A stretch of 64,000 nucleotides of DNA from Streptomyces sp. TLI_105 (GTDB taxonomy: Bacteria; Actinomycetota; Actinomycetes; Streptomycetales; Streptomycetaceae): NCBI RefSeq assembly GCF_900105415.1, contig NZ_FNSM01000001.1, forward strand, positions 5,667,501 to 5,731,500, read 5' to 3'. Numbering within the stretch: position 1 is the stretch's first letter; each line of letters begins with the position of its first letter. Below the pieces are notes generated by a model. It had not been told where the DNA came from, made no database searches, and worked only from the letters and a program-made list of their open reading frames with translations. The translations under genes and the position numbers were made by a program. Of the stretch, positions 19,335 to 27,041 are shown piece by piece.

Positions 19335-20857
19335 GGGCCTGCGTGAGCCCGGAGCCGGGCAGCGGGAACGACGGCGGGAACGACGACGGACCGGCCCCGG
19401 GACGTCGTCGCAGGGCCCGCGGCCCCCGCCTCCACCCCTTCGGCCTCCGCACCCGGCTCGTCCTCGCCTTCCTCCTCGTCGCGGCCGTCGGCTGCGGCAC
19501 CACCGCCGCGCTCACCTACCGCGCCGCCCGGAACGCCATCCTGGAGCAGACCCAGGACACCGCCGTCTCCGCCCTGCGCGACCAGGTCGACCCGCTCGTC
19601 ATCAGCCTGCCGGTCAACGCGGACTCCCTGCGGGACGTGGTCCTCACCATCGCCCGCCAGGGGAAACCCCGTCCCTGGCGCGTCTACGCCGAGTACGGCA
19701 CGGTCCGCGTCTCCTCCACCGACCGCCCCACCTCCTCCGTCATCACGCCCGAGCTGCGGGCCCGCGCCCAGGCCCGGCCGGCCACCCCGCACGGCAGCTT
19801 CCAGCGGGTGGTGAAGAACGGCACGCCGTACCTGACGATGGCCGTCCCCGCCGTGTTCCGGACGCACGCGAGCCAGGGGACGGCCCAGCCGACCGGCCTC
19901 GTCTTCTACGCGGTCATGGAACTCGACGAGGAGGAGGCGAACATCGAGGCCATGGTGACCGCGGCCCGTGACGGAGCCCTCCCGGCGCTGGCCGTGGCCC
20001 TGATCCCCGCGCTCATCGCCTCGCGCGGCGTGCTCCGCCCCGTACGGGAGCTGCGGCGGGCGGCCCACAGCATGGGCCGGGGCCGGCTCGACACCCGTAT
20101 CCACGCGAAGGGCAGCGACGAACTCGCCGATCTCGCCCGCACGTTCAACGAGTCCGCCGCCGAGCTGGAACGTTCCGTCGCGGAACTCCGCAACGCCGAG
20201 GCCCGCGCCCGCCGCTTCGCCTCCGACGTCTCGCACGAACTGCGCACCCCGCTCGCCGGGATGCTCGCGGTCACCGAGGTCCTCGACGAGGACGCCGGGA
20301 GCCTCGACAGCGACACCGCCCGCGCCGTCCGGCTGATCAGCGCCGAGACCGGGAAGCTGGCCGTGCTCGTCGAGGACCTGATGGAGATCTCCCGCTTCGA
20401 CGCGCGCGCCGCCGAGCTCCACACCGACGAGGTCGACGCCGCCGACTGCGTCCGCAAGACCCTCCAGCACCGGCACTGGACCGACCCGGCGCAGGTCGTC
20501 CCGTACCTTGAGGAGGGGATCAGGGCCCGGCTCGACCCGCGCCGGTTCGACGTCGTCGTCGCCAACCTCGTGGGCAACGCGCTGCGGCACGGGGCCGCGC
20601 CGGTGACGGTCAGGCTGTACGCGGAGGGGGACGAGCTGGTGACGGAGGTCGCGGACCGGGGGCCGGGCATCCACCCGGACGTGCTGCCGCACGTCTTCGA
20701 CCGCTTCTACAAGGCCGACCAGGCCAGGACTCGTTCGGCGGGCAGCGGCCTCGGTCTGGCGATCACCCTGGAGAACGTCCGGCTGCACGGCGGCACCGTC
20801 CGCGCCGCCAACCACCCGGCGGGCGGGGCGGTCTTCACCGTACGGATGCCGCTGTGA
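19331..20857 (+). CDS. Sensor histidine kinase (HAMP, HisKA, HATPase)
   Basis: A 508-residue protein from GTG 19331, overlapping the regulator stop by 4 bases; GTG 19343 is an alternative. A basic Pro/Arg N-terminus is followed by TM1 (about 42-65), an extracellular sensor region (about 70-210), TM2 (about 215-237) and HAMP. The phospho-acceptor His is in FASDVSHELRTPLAG; the N box is NLVGNALRHG, then VADRGPGI and GSGLGLAI. The signal is unknown. It is coupled to the lipoprotein that follows, which probably monitors or tunes the same extracytoplasmic signal. Confidence 0.92.
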   Translation: MRACVSPEPGSGNDGGNDDGPAPGRRRRARGPRLHPFGLRTRLVLAFLLVAAVGCGTTAALTYRAARNAILEQTQDTAVSALRDQVDPLVISLPVNADSLRDVVLTIARQGKPRPWRVYAEYGTVRVSSTDRPTSSVITPELRARAQARPATPHGSFQRVVKNGTPYLTMAVPAVFRTHASQGTAQPTGLVFYAVMELDEEEANIEAMVTAARDGALPALAVALIPALIASRGVLRPVRELRRAAHSMGRGRLDTRIHAKGSDELADLARTFNESAAELERSVAELRNAEARARRFASDVSHELRTPLAGMLAVTEVLDEDAGSLDSDTARAVRLISAETGKLAVLVEDLMEISRFDARAAELHTDEVDAADCVRKTLQHRHWTDPAQVVPYLEEGIRARLDPRRFDVVVANLVGNALRHGAAPVTVRLYAEGDELVTEVADRGPGIHPDVLPHVFDRFYKADQARTRSAGSGLGLAITLENVRLHGGTVRAANHPAGGAVFTVRMPL

Positions 20858-21549
20858 GGCGCCGGGCGACCCCGGGCCGCCGGACGGCTGCGAGCGGCCG
20901 GAGGGCTGAGAGGCTCCGAACGGCTGCGAGCGGCCGGACGGCTGCGCACCGCCGGACGGCCGCCGCGGTCCTGTTCGGCACGGTCGCGCTCGCCGCCTGC
21001 GGCATCCAGGAGAGCGACGTCGTGGAGGCGGGCGGCGCCGCGACCGTCGCGGTCGCGCCGGCGCCCGAGTTCCGCATGGTGCTCTACTTCCTCGGACCGG
21101 GCGGCCGGCCGGTCCCGGTGGTCCGTGAGCTCGGGCCGCCGGTCCCCGACCCGGCGTTCGCCTCGGGCGACTCCGAGTCGACCGAGGACCGGAAGGCCCA
21201 AGGGCTGGGCTCGGGGTGGGCACAGGACACGCACGGCCCCCAGGTCCCCATCGACAGGGCGCTCGCCGCGCTCCTCGCCGGCCCGGCCGGTGCCGACACC
21301 GCCGCGGGCCTGACCACGGACCTCCCGGTGTCCGAGAAGCCGGCGCACGCCGAGGCGACCGAGATCCTGACCCCGGAGGGCCGCCGGGTCGTCCGGCTCC
21401 GGTCGCCGTTCCCCGTCAGGGGCCTGTCGGAGGCGGCCGTCCAGCAGCTGGTGTGCACGGCCGCGTACGCCGAGGACGGCGGGGGCATGGTCGACGTGAG
21501 CCTGGTGGGCGTCGACGGCACGCTCCCGACGACCCGCTGCGAGACCTGA
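20854..21549 (+). CDS. GerMN-like lipoprotein coupled to the two-component system
   Basis: A 231-residue protein from GTG 20854, overlapping the kinase stop (GTGA). The N-terminus is unusually long and basic and contains a repeated RTAASGR element before the hydrophobic core and the lipobox (LAACG, Cys near 50). The mature part resembles a GerMN domain (FRMVLYFLGPGGRPVPVVRE, then ALAALLAGPAGAD and GLTTDLPV). The regulator-kinase-lipoprotein order recalls mtrA-mtrB-lpqB, where LpqB also has GerMN, but this protein lacks the propeller. It may modulate the kinase from outside the membrane. Confidence 0.7.
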   Translation: MRRRATPGRRTAASGRRAERLRTAASGRTAAHRRTAAAVLFGTVALAACGIQESDVVEAGGAATVAVAPAPEFRMVLYFLGPGGRPVPVVRELGPPVPDPAFASGDSESTEDRKAQGLGSGWAQDTHGPQVPIDRALAALLAGPAGADTAAGLTTDLPVSEKPAHAEATEILTPEGRRVVRLRSPFPVRGLSEAAVQQLVCTAAYAEDGGGMVDVSLVGVDGTLPTTRCET

Positions 21550-21559
21550 GGGACTCCCG

Positions 21560-22414
21560 TCAGCGCCCGCGCAGGTCCGCGAGCACCGCGTCCGTGAACG
21601 GCGGCCACGCCTCGACCGCCCACGGCCCGAAGGGCCGGTCGGTGAGGGCCACGCACGCGGCCCCTCTGTTGTTCCCGCCCGCCCACGCGGCGTCCGGGTC
21701 GATCCACAGGAAGGTGCCGGCCTGTCCGAAGTGCCCGAAGGTGCGCGGGGAGGAGCCGGAGCCCGTCCAGTGCGGGGACTTGCCGTCGCGGATCTCGAAG
21801 CCGAGCCCCCAGTCGTTCGGCTTCTGGTGCCCGTAGCCGGGCAGGATGCCGGTCAGACCGGGGTACGTGACGGTCATCGCGTCCAGGACGGTCCGGGCGT
21901 CGAGCAGCCGCGGCGCCTGCACCTCGGCGGCGAACCGCACCAGGTCGTCCACGGTGGACACGCCGTCCTTCGCGGGCGAGCCCTCCAGGGTCGTCGAGGC
22001 CATGCCGAGGGGCTCCAGGACCGCCTGGTGCAGATACTCGGAGAAGGGGATGTCGGTGGCCTTGGCAACGTGGTCGCCGAGGGCCTCGAAGCCGGTGTTG
22101 GAGTAGATCCGGCGGGTGCCCGGCGCGGCCATGACCCGGTCCTCGTCGAAGGCGAGCCCCGAGGTGTGGGCGAGGAGGTGGCGGACGGTCGCGCCCTCGG
22201 GCCCGGCCGGCTCGTCGAGGTCGATCGCCCCCTCCTCGTACGCGACGAGGACGGCGTACGCCGCGAGCGGCTTGGTGACGGAGGCGAGCGGGAAGCGCCG
22301 CCCGGTGGGGCCGTGGGACCCGGCCAGGGTGCCGTCCGCGCGGACGACGGCGGCGGCCGCGGTGGGGACGGGCCAGTTCTCGATCGACGCCAGGCTCGGC
22401 AAGCTGCTGTGCAT
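21560..22414 (-). CDS. Serine hydrolase, class C beta-lactamase/PBP-like
   Basis: A 284-residue protein. Active-site motifs are in order: SxxK as SVTK (near residue 45), YxN as YSN (near 104), and HFGQAG in place of KTG near 230. No signal peptide is seen at ATG 22414, so unlike true beta-lactamases it is probably cytoplasmic; esterase or peptidase activity is more likely than antibiotic resistance. It is convergent with the lipoprotein gene (10-bp gap) and divergent from merR. Confidence 0.85.
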   Translation of the reverse strand: MHSSLPSLASIENWPVPTAAAAVVRADGTLAGSHGPTGRRFPLASVTKPLAAYAVLVAYEEGAIDLDEPAGPEGATVRHLLAHTSGLAFDEDRVMAAPGTRRIYSNTGFEALGDHVAKATDIPFSEYLHQAVLEPLGMASTTLEGSPAKDGVSTVDDLVRFAAEVQAPRLLDARTVLDAMTVTYPGLTGILPGYGHQKPNDWGLGFEIRDGKSPHWTGSGSSPRTFGHFGQAGTFLWIDPDAAWAGGNNRGAACVALTDRPFGPWAVEAWPPFTDAVLADLRGR

Positions 22415-22427
22415 GGGCCGAGCCTAC

Positions 22428-22458
22428 TTGCTTCGAGTGCACTCGAACGTTTTAGCGT
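22428..22458 (+). promoter_or_regulatory. MerR-type promoter with 19-bp spacer and palindromic operator
   Basis: TTGCTT (22428-22433) and TAGCGT (22453-22458) are 19 bp apart, the over-long spacing typical of MerR-controlled promoters. The perfect 16-bp palindrome TTCGAGTGCACTCGAA (22432-22447) lies in that spacer. The predicted start point is at or next to the merR ATG (22466). This arrangement implies autoregulation of the merR-reductase pair. Confidence 0.7.
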
Positions 22459-22465
22459 GGAGACC

Positions 22466-22885
22466 ATGAGCGTGACCGAGAGCATCGCGAGCACGACCGG
22501 ACTTACGGGGAAGGACCGTTACACCATCAGCGAGGTGGCCGCCCTGACCGGGCTCACCGCCCACACCCTGCGCTGGTACGAGCGGATCGGGCTGCTGCCG
22601 CAGGTCGACCGTTCGCACACGGGACAGCGCCGCTTCACGGAGCAGGACCTCGGCTGGCTGACCTTCGTCGGCAAGCTGCGGCTGACCGGGATGCCGGTCG
22701 CCGACATGGTCAGGTACGCCGAGCTGATGCGCGAGGGCGACCACACCAGGGACGACCGGCGGGAGCTCCTGGAGGCCACCCGGCGCGACGTCCTCGCCCG
22801 GATCGCCGAGCTCCAGGACACGCTCGCCGTGCTCGACATCAAGATCGGCCATTACGGGACCGCAAGCGGAGGAGCACCTTCATGA
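22466..22885 (+). CDS. MerR family transcriptional regulator
   Basis: A 139-residue protein with the MerR winged helix (YTISEVAALTGLTAHTLRWYERIGLLP, about residues 19-46), a second helix pair and a long C-terminal dimerisation helix. No metal-binding Cys are present, so the signal is probably organic or redox. Its stop overlaps the start of the aldo/keto reductase (ATGA), making a two-gene operon, and its own promoter has MerR architecture. It most likely controls the reductase in response to an electrophile or similar compound. Confidence 0.9.
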   Translation: MSVTESIASTTGLTGKDRYTISEVAALTGLTAHTLRWYERIGLLPQVDRSHTGQRRFTEQDLGWLTFVGKLRLTGMPVADMVRYAELMREGDHTRDDRRELLEATRRDVLARIAELQDTLAVLDIKIGHYGTASGGAPS

Positions 22886-23907
22886 CCAGTGTGACCAGGA
22901 TCGACACCGTACGTCTCGGCGGTCAGGACGGACCGGAGATCGGCGTCCAGGGCTTCGGCGCCATGGGCATCAGCGAGTTCTACGGCGACACCGACGAGGC
23001 GGCCGCCCGCGACACCCTCGACGCGGCCCTGGAGGTCGGCGTCACCCTCATCGACACCGCCGACGTCTACGGCAGCGGCGCCAACGAGGAGTTCCTCGCC
23101 CCGTTCCTCGCCGCCCACCGCGACGAGGTCACCCTCGCCACCAAGTTCGCCATAGAGCGCCGCGCCGACGACCCGACGTACCGGGGCATCCGCAACGACC
23201 CCGCGTACATCAGGAAGGCCGTCGAGGGCAGCCTGCGCCGCCTCGGCATCGAGACCATCGACCTCTACTACATGCACCGCCGCGACCCGCAGGTCCCCCT
23301 CGCCGAGTCCGTCGGCGCGATGGCCGAGCTCGTCCAGGAGGGCAAGGTCCGCTTCCTGGGCCTGAGCGAGGTCACCGGGTCCGAGCTGCGCGAGGCCCAC
23401 GCGGTGCACCCGATCGCCGCCCTCCAGTCGGAGTGGTCGCTCTTCTCCCGGGACGTGGAGCGCAGCGCCGTCGGCGCCGCCGCCGAGCTCGGCGTCACCT
23501 TCGTGCCGTACTCGCCGCTCGGCCGCGGCTTCCTGACCGGCGCGTTCGCGGATGCCGGCAAGGAGCTGTCGGGCGGCGACTTCCGCCAGCACCAGCCCCG
23601 GTTCACCGGCGAGAACGCCGAGCGGAACGCGACCCTCCTCGACCCGGTCCGGAAGATCGCCGCCACCCACGGTGCGACGCCGGCCCAGATCGCCCTCGCC
23701 TGGGTGCAGCAGCGCGCCGCCGTGCACGACCTCACCGTCGTCCCCATCCCCGGCACCCGCAAGCGCTCCCGCCTCCTGGAGAACGCGGCCGCCACCCGCA
23801 TCACCCTCACCGCCGCCGAACTCGCCGAGCTCGAGCCGATCGCCGGCCTGGTGGCGGGCGACCGCTACCCGGACATGAGCCACACCTCGGCGGCCCGCGA
23901 GGCGTAG
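22882..23907 (+). CDS. Aldo/keto reductase
   Basis: A 341-residue NADPH-dependent oxidoreductase with a TIM-barrel fold. The tetrad is visible: Asp in LIDTADVYG, Tyr in the same motif, Lys in LATKF, and His in YYMHRRD. The C-terminal cofactor segment IPGTRKRSRLLENA is typical of the family. It is translationally coupled to merR, suggesting inducible detoxification of reactive carbonyls. The exact substrate is unknown. The stop codon lies in the left end of a short inverted-repeat element. Confidence 0.9.
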   Translation: MTSVTRIDTVRLGGQDGPEIGVQGFGAMGISEFYGDTDEAAARDTLDAALEVGVTLIDTADVYGSGANEEFLAPFLAAHRDEVTLATKFAIERRADDPTYRGIRNDPAYIRKAVEGSLRRLGIETIDLYYMHRRDPQVPLAESVGAMAELVQEGKVRFLGLSEVTGSELREAHAVHPIAALQSEWSLFSRDVERSAVGAAAELGVTFVPYSPLGRGFLTGAFADAGKELSGGDFRQHQPRFTGENAERNATLLDPVRKIAATHGATPAQIALAWVQQRAAVHDLTVVPIPGTRKRSRLLENAAATRITLTAAELAELEPIAGLVAGDRYPDMSHTSAAREA

Positions 23908-23969
23908 GGGGTGTCTTGCCGATCGGGCCGGGCGTCGCGAGCCAGGCGGGACTTTCCGGACACGCCCTA
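23905..23969. repeat. REP/MITE-like element with short terminal inverted repeats
   Basis: TAGGGGGTGTC at the left end and GACACGCCCTA at the right end form near-perfect inverted ends of a 65-bp segment. It contains GGCGGGACTTTCCGGACA at its right part. The left end includes the stop codon of the aldo/keto reductase. It resembles short dispersed intergenic repeats of Streptomyces; this is memory of such sequences, not a search. It may also act as a terminator between the convergent genes. Confidence 0.45.
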
Positions 23970-23981
23970 GCACCCGCACGC

Positions 23982-25223
23982 TCACGCCAGCCCCAGGGCG
24001 AAGACCGCGAAGCCCGCCGCGAGGAGACCCGCCAGGGTGCGGCGGGCCGGGCCGGTCTTCGCCCACGGGGCCTCGAAGACGCGCGCGTACCGGCCGATCA
24101 GGACCAGCAGACCGGCGAAGACCGGTATCCAGGCGAGCCGGGCGAGGATCCAGCCCACCGAGTCGGGCGCGCCCACCAGGCCTGCGACCTCACCGGCGTA
24201 CGAGGCGGGGATCGCGGCGGTGAGCATCGCCGTCTGGTGCCAGCACAGGATCGTCATCGCGGACAGGTTGACCACGACGACCGGCGCCCACAGCGCGGGC
24301 CGCCTCAGGAGCGCGCCGAGCCGGTCCCGGAGCAGGATCGCCGCACCGCTCTGCGCGGCGGCGAGGGCGAGGACGAGCAGCGACGGCGGGTGCGAGTTGG
24401 TGCGGGCCTCGCCGGGGACGCCGACCATCGACGCCGGGTAGCCGAAGACCAGCAGCAGGGCGGCGAAGAGCGCGGCGCCGCCGAGCAGCAGCCCCCACGC
24501 GTGGCGCCGGGTGACCCGGCCCTCGCCCCACGACACGCCGAGCTGATACGCGAAGAGCCAGCCGGGCAGGATGTTCAGGAGGCTCAGCCAGGACGGCACG
24601 GCGTCGGCGTACGGCCCGTACCGCAGGAAGTCGACGACGGCGACCGAGCCGAGCAGCGGCGCCGCGGCCCACACCCCGAGGCGGCGGGCCGCCCGCACGC
24701 ACAGCGGGGTCAGGGCGGTGACCACCGTGTACACCCCGACGAACCAGAGCGGCTGGCTCACCAGCGTGGACGCCGTCCGCAGCGTGTCCACGGGCACCCC
24801 GAGACCGAAGTGCAGCACCGGCAGCAGCGCCGCCCACACGGCGGTGACCCCGAGCACCGGGCGGCCGAGCCGCGCGAGCCGACCACCGAGCCACGCGCGC
24901 GTGGAGCCCTTTCGCCGCTGGTACGACAGCACCGAGGCGTACCCGCCGACCAGGAAGAAGATCCCCAGCATCTGCAGGACCCAGCTGACGGGCGCCAGAC
25001 CGGCGAAGGTGCCCAGCGGACTCGCGTTGTGGATCGCGCCGTCGGCGGAGAGCGTGAAACCGCCGAGCAGCCAGTGCCCGGTCGGCACGGCGAGCAGCGC
25101 GAGGGCGCGCAGTCCGTCGACCGCCCGGTCGCGGTGGGCGGGCGTGGAGGCCTCGATCTTCCGGACGAGGGTCTTCGTCGCCCCGGTCTTCGTCGCCCCG
25201 GTCTTCCTCGTCAGGGTCTTCAT
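23982..25223 (-). CDS. Acyltransferase family membrane protein
   Basis: A 413-residue integral membrane protein with about ten helices of the acyltransferase-3 type. The family His lies in the first helix region (LLAVPTGHWLLGGF), and VLSYQRRKGSTRAWLGGRLARL follows. Such enzymes acetylate or succinylate sugars, lipids or antibiotics at the membrane. The N-terminus carries a short repeat (TKTGATKTGATK) read from direct repeats at 25172-25210, probably extendable DNA. The ATG overlaps the stop of the upstream DUF1023 hydrolase (ATGA), so the pair is one operon. Confidence 0.85.
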   Translation of the reverse strand: MKTLTRKTGATKTGATKTLVRKIEASTPAHRDRAVDGLRALALLAVPTGHWLLGGFTLSADGAIHNASPLGTFAGLAPVSWVLQMLGIFFLVGGYASVLSYQRRKGSTRAWLGGRLARLGRPVLGVTAVWAALLPVLHFGLGVPVDTLRTASTLVSQPLWFVGVYTVVTALTPLCVRAARRLGVWAAAPLLGSVAVVDFLRYGPYADAVPSWLSLLNILPGWLFAYQLGVSWGEGRVTRRHAWGLLLGGAALFAALLLVFGYPASMVGVPGEARTNSHPPSLLVLALAAAQSGAAILLRDRLGALLRRPALWAPVVVVNLSAMTILCWHQTAMLTAAIPASYAGEVAGLVGAPDSVGWILARLAWIPVFAGLLVLIGRYARVFEAPWAKTGPARRTLAGLLAAGFAVFALGLA

Positions 25224-26200
25224 CGGACGTCCCCCTCGGCGATCGCGGCGAACGCACGGAGGGAGGCGGTGCCGGGCGCGAAGTAGCCGCCGTGCCCGTT
25301 GGCGTCCTCGGCCGGGACGGGGCGCGCCCCGAAGGCCGGGTCGGTGGGGTCGGCACCGTGCCCGAGGCCCGCGAACTCGACGTTCGGCACCCGGTCGATC
25401 CAGTCGGTGGGATCCTTCGCCGCCCAGACGCGGGCGGAGGTGCCGAGCTCGGAGACGTTCTCGGCGCGCATCCCGGGGGATCCGAAGACCACCAGGTCCT
25501 TGGCCTTCAGCTCGTGCGCGGCGAGACCGCAGACCACGGAGCCGTAGCTGTGGCAGAAGAGGGTCGGCTCGGCCGCGCCGACGGCGGCGAGCCCGTCCGT
25601 GAACCGGGTCAGCCGCCCGGCCCCGGCCTCGGCGAGCCGGCCGGTGGCCGCGTCCAGGCCGACCCCGACGGGTGTCGTGTACCCGGCCCAGGCGACGACC
25701 GCGGTGCGGCTGCCGGTCGCCCGGCGCAGGGACGTCGCCATGTCCGCGAGCGGCCGCACGTGGTCGGCGTCGACGTCGGAGCCGGGCACGATCACGGCCA
25801 CGTGCTCGGCCCGCGCCAGGTCCCCGTAGACCAGGGCCACCTGCCCCCGGCCGCGTGGATCGTGGGCCAGGACCCGCGCCCCGCCGAACTCCTCGCGCGT
25901 GGAGCGGGCGTTGGCCTCGTACCGCAGCTCCAGGGGCGCCCCGTCGAGGTTCCCGACGACCGTCGGGTGCGTGCGGGCCAGCTCCCTCTGTCGTACGGGA
26001 CTCAGCCCGGCGAAGAACCGCGCGACCTCGGCCGGGCCCATCCGCTCCGGGTCGGGCAGCCCCGCGGCCCGCCACGCCGCGGTCCCGGCCGGGGCCCCGG
26101 TCACGGCCTCCTGGCTGTTCCCGGACGCCCAGCCGGCCGTCCCGGCGATCACGCCGGTCACCACTGCGGCGGTGATCAGGGTCCTCGTGAAGCGGTGCAT
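25220..26200 (-). CDS. Secreted DUF1023 alpha/beta hydrolase, copy 1
   Basis: A 326-residue protein with a signal peptide (TLITAAVVTGVIAGTAGWASG). The DUF1023 region has its own nucleophile elbow LFCHSYGSVVCG (Ser), and the segments VVFGSPGMRAE and ARVWAAKDPTDWI; the catalytic His is probably in the GHGGYF tail. The family is frequent in actinobacteria with unknown substrates. A paralogue lies at 29846-31093 on the same strand. Its stop overlaps the acyltransferase start, suggesting a shared surface-modification task. Confidence 0.82.
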   Translation of the reverse strand: MHRFTRTLITAAVVTGVIAGTAGWASGNSQEAVTGAPAGTAAWRAAGLPDPERMGPAEVARFFAGLSPVRQRELARTHPTVVGNLDGAPLELRYEANARSTREEFGGARVLAHDPRGRGQVALVYGDLARAEHVAVIVPGSDVDADHVRPLADMATSLRRATGSRTAVVAWAGYTTPVGVGLDAATGRLAEAGAGRLTRFTDGLAAVGAAEPTLFCHSYGSVVCGLAAHELKAKDLVVFGSPGMRAENVSELGTSARVWAAKDPTDWIDRVPNVEFAGLGHGADPTDPAFGARPVPAEDANGHGGYFAPGTASLRAFAAIAEGDVR

Positions 26201-26325
26201 CGGCCCGCCCTCCCTTGCTCTCGTCGTTGGCGAGAGGAAGGTAGGAAGAGGGCGGGTGGCGGCACGTCACACCGGGGAGCCAACTCCCTTGGGATACCCG
26301 GGTAGGGGGTGGAGGAGCAGCCAAC

Positions 26326-26356
26326 ACCCGGTAGGGGGTGGGGTTTTCCCCCGGGT
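26326..26356 (-). terminator. Hairpin after the NarL-type regulator
   Basis: On the minus strand ACCCGG and CCGGGT (outer arms) enclose GGGGAAAACCCC. It begins just after the regulator's stop codon (26358). The adjoining DNA holds a direct repeat of GGTAGGGGGTGG (26291-26302 and 26330-26341). Confidence 0.5.
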
Positions 26357-26357
26357 G

Positions 26358-27041
26358 CTAACGCGACTCCCCGGGCGTGACCAGCCCCGACTCGTACGCG
26401 AAGACCACCGCCTGCGCCCGGTCGCGCAGGTCCAGCTTGGCGAGGACCCGGCCGATGTGGGTCTTCACCGTCTGCTCGGCGAGGACCAGGCTGTCCGCGA
26501 TCTCCTGGTTGGACAGGCCCCGGGCGATCAGCTCCAGGACCTCCGTCTCGCGCGGCGTGAGCCCGTTCAGGCGCAGCGCCGTGGTGTCCCGGCGGGGCGC
26601 CGGGCGCGAGGCCGCGAAGTCGGCGATGAGGCGGCGGGTCACGGACGGGGCGAGCAGCGCCTCGCCGGCCGCCACCACCCGTACCGCCGCGATGAGATCG
26701 GCCGGCGGCGCGTCCTTGAGGAGGAAGCCGGACGCGCCCGCGCGCAGCGCCTCGTACACGTAGTCGTCGACGTCGAAGGTGGTCAGCATCAGCACCTTCG
26801 GCCGGTGCACGACCCCGGCCGGCGGGTGCAGGATCTCCCGGGCCGCCGCGAGCCCGTCCAGCTCCGGCATCCGCACGTCCATCAGGACGACGTCCGGGTG
26901 CGCCGAGCGCGCGACCTCCACGCCCTGCCGCCCGTCCGGCGCCTCGCCGACCACGTCGATGTCGGGCTGCGCGGCGAGCAGGGCGGCGAAACCGGCCCGC
27001 ACCATGGCCTGGTCGTCGACGATGATCACGCGGATGGTCAC
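26358..27041 (-). CDS. NarL/FixJ-family response regulator
   Basis: A 227-residue protein from GTG 27041, which overlaps the kinase stop (GTGA). The receiver domain has VDDQAMVR, the phospho-acceptor Asp in VVLMDVRMPELDG, and Lys in GFLLKDAPP. The C-terminal LuxR-type helix-turn-helix is LTPRETEVLELIARGLSNQEIADSL. It is paired with the HisKA_3 kinase upstream. The inverted repeat at 28418-28462 in front of the kinase gene is a candidate autoregulatory target. Confidence 0.93.
   Translation of the reverse strand: MTIRVIIVDDQAMVRAGFAALLAAQPDIDVVGEAPDGRQGVEVARSAHPDVVLMDVRMPELDGLAAAREILHPPAGVVHRPKVLMLTTFDVDDYVYEALRAGASGFLLKDAPPADLIAAVRVVAAGEALLAPSVTRRLIADFAASRPAPRRDTTALRLNGLTPRETEVLELIARGLSNQEIADSLVLAEQTVKTHIGRVLAKLDLRDRAQAVVFAYESGLVTPGESR

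Noticed and set aside
18651..20857. Naming the two-component pair cseB-cseC
   Set aside because: A lipoprotein is present, but there is no sigE gene and the gene order differs from sigE-cseA-cseB-cseC.
21560..22414. Calling the serine hydrolase an antibiotic-resistance beta-lactamase
   Set aside because: It has SxxK and YxN motifs but no signal peptide and HxG in place of KTG; esterase-like proteins share these features.
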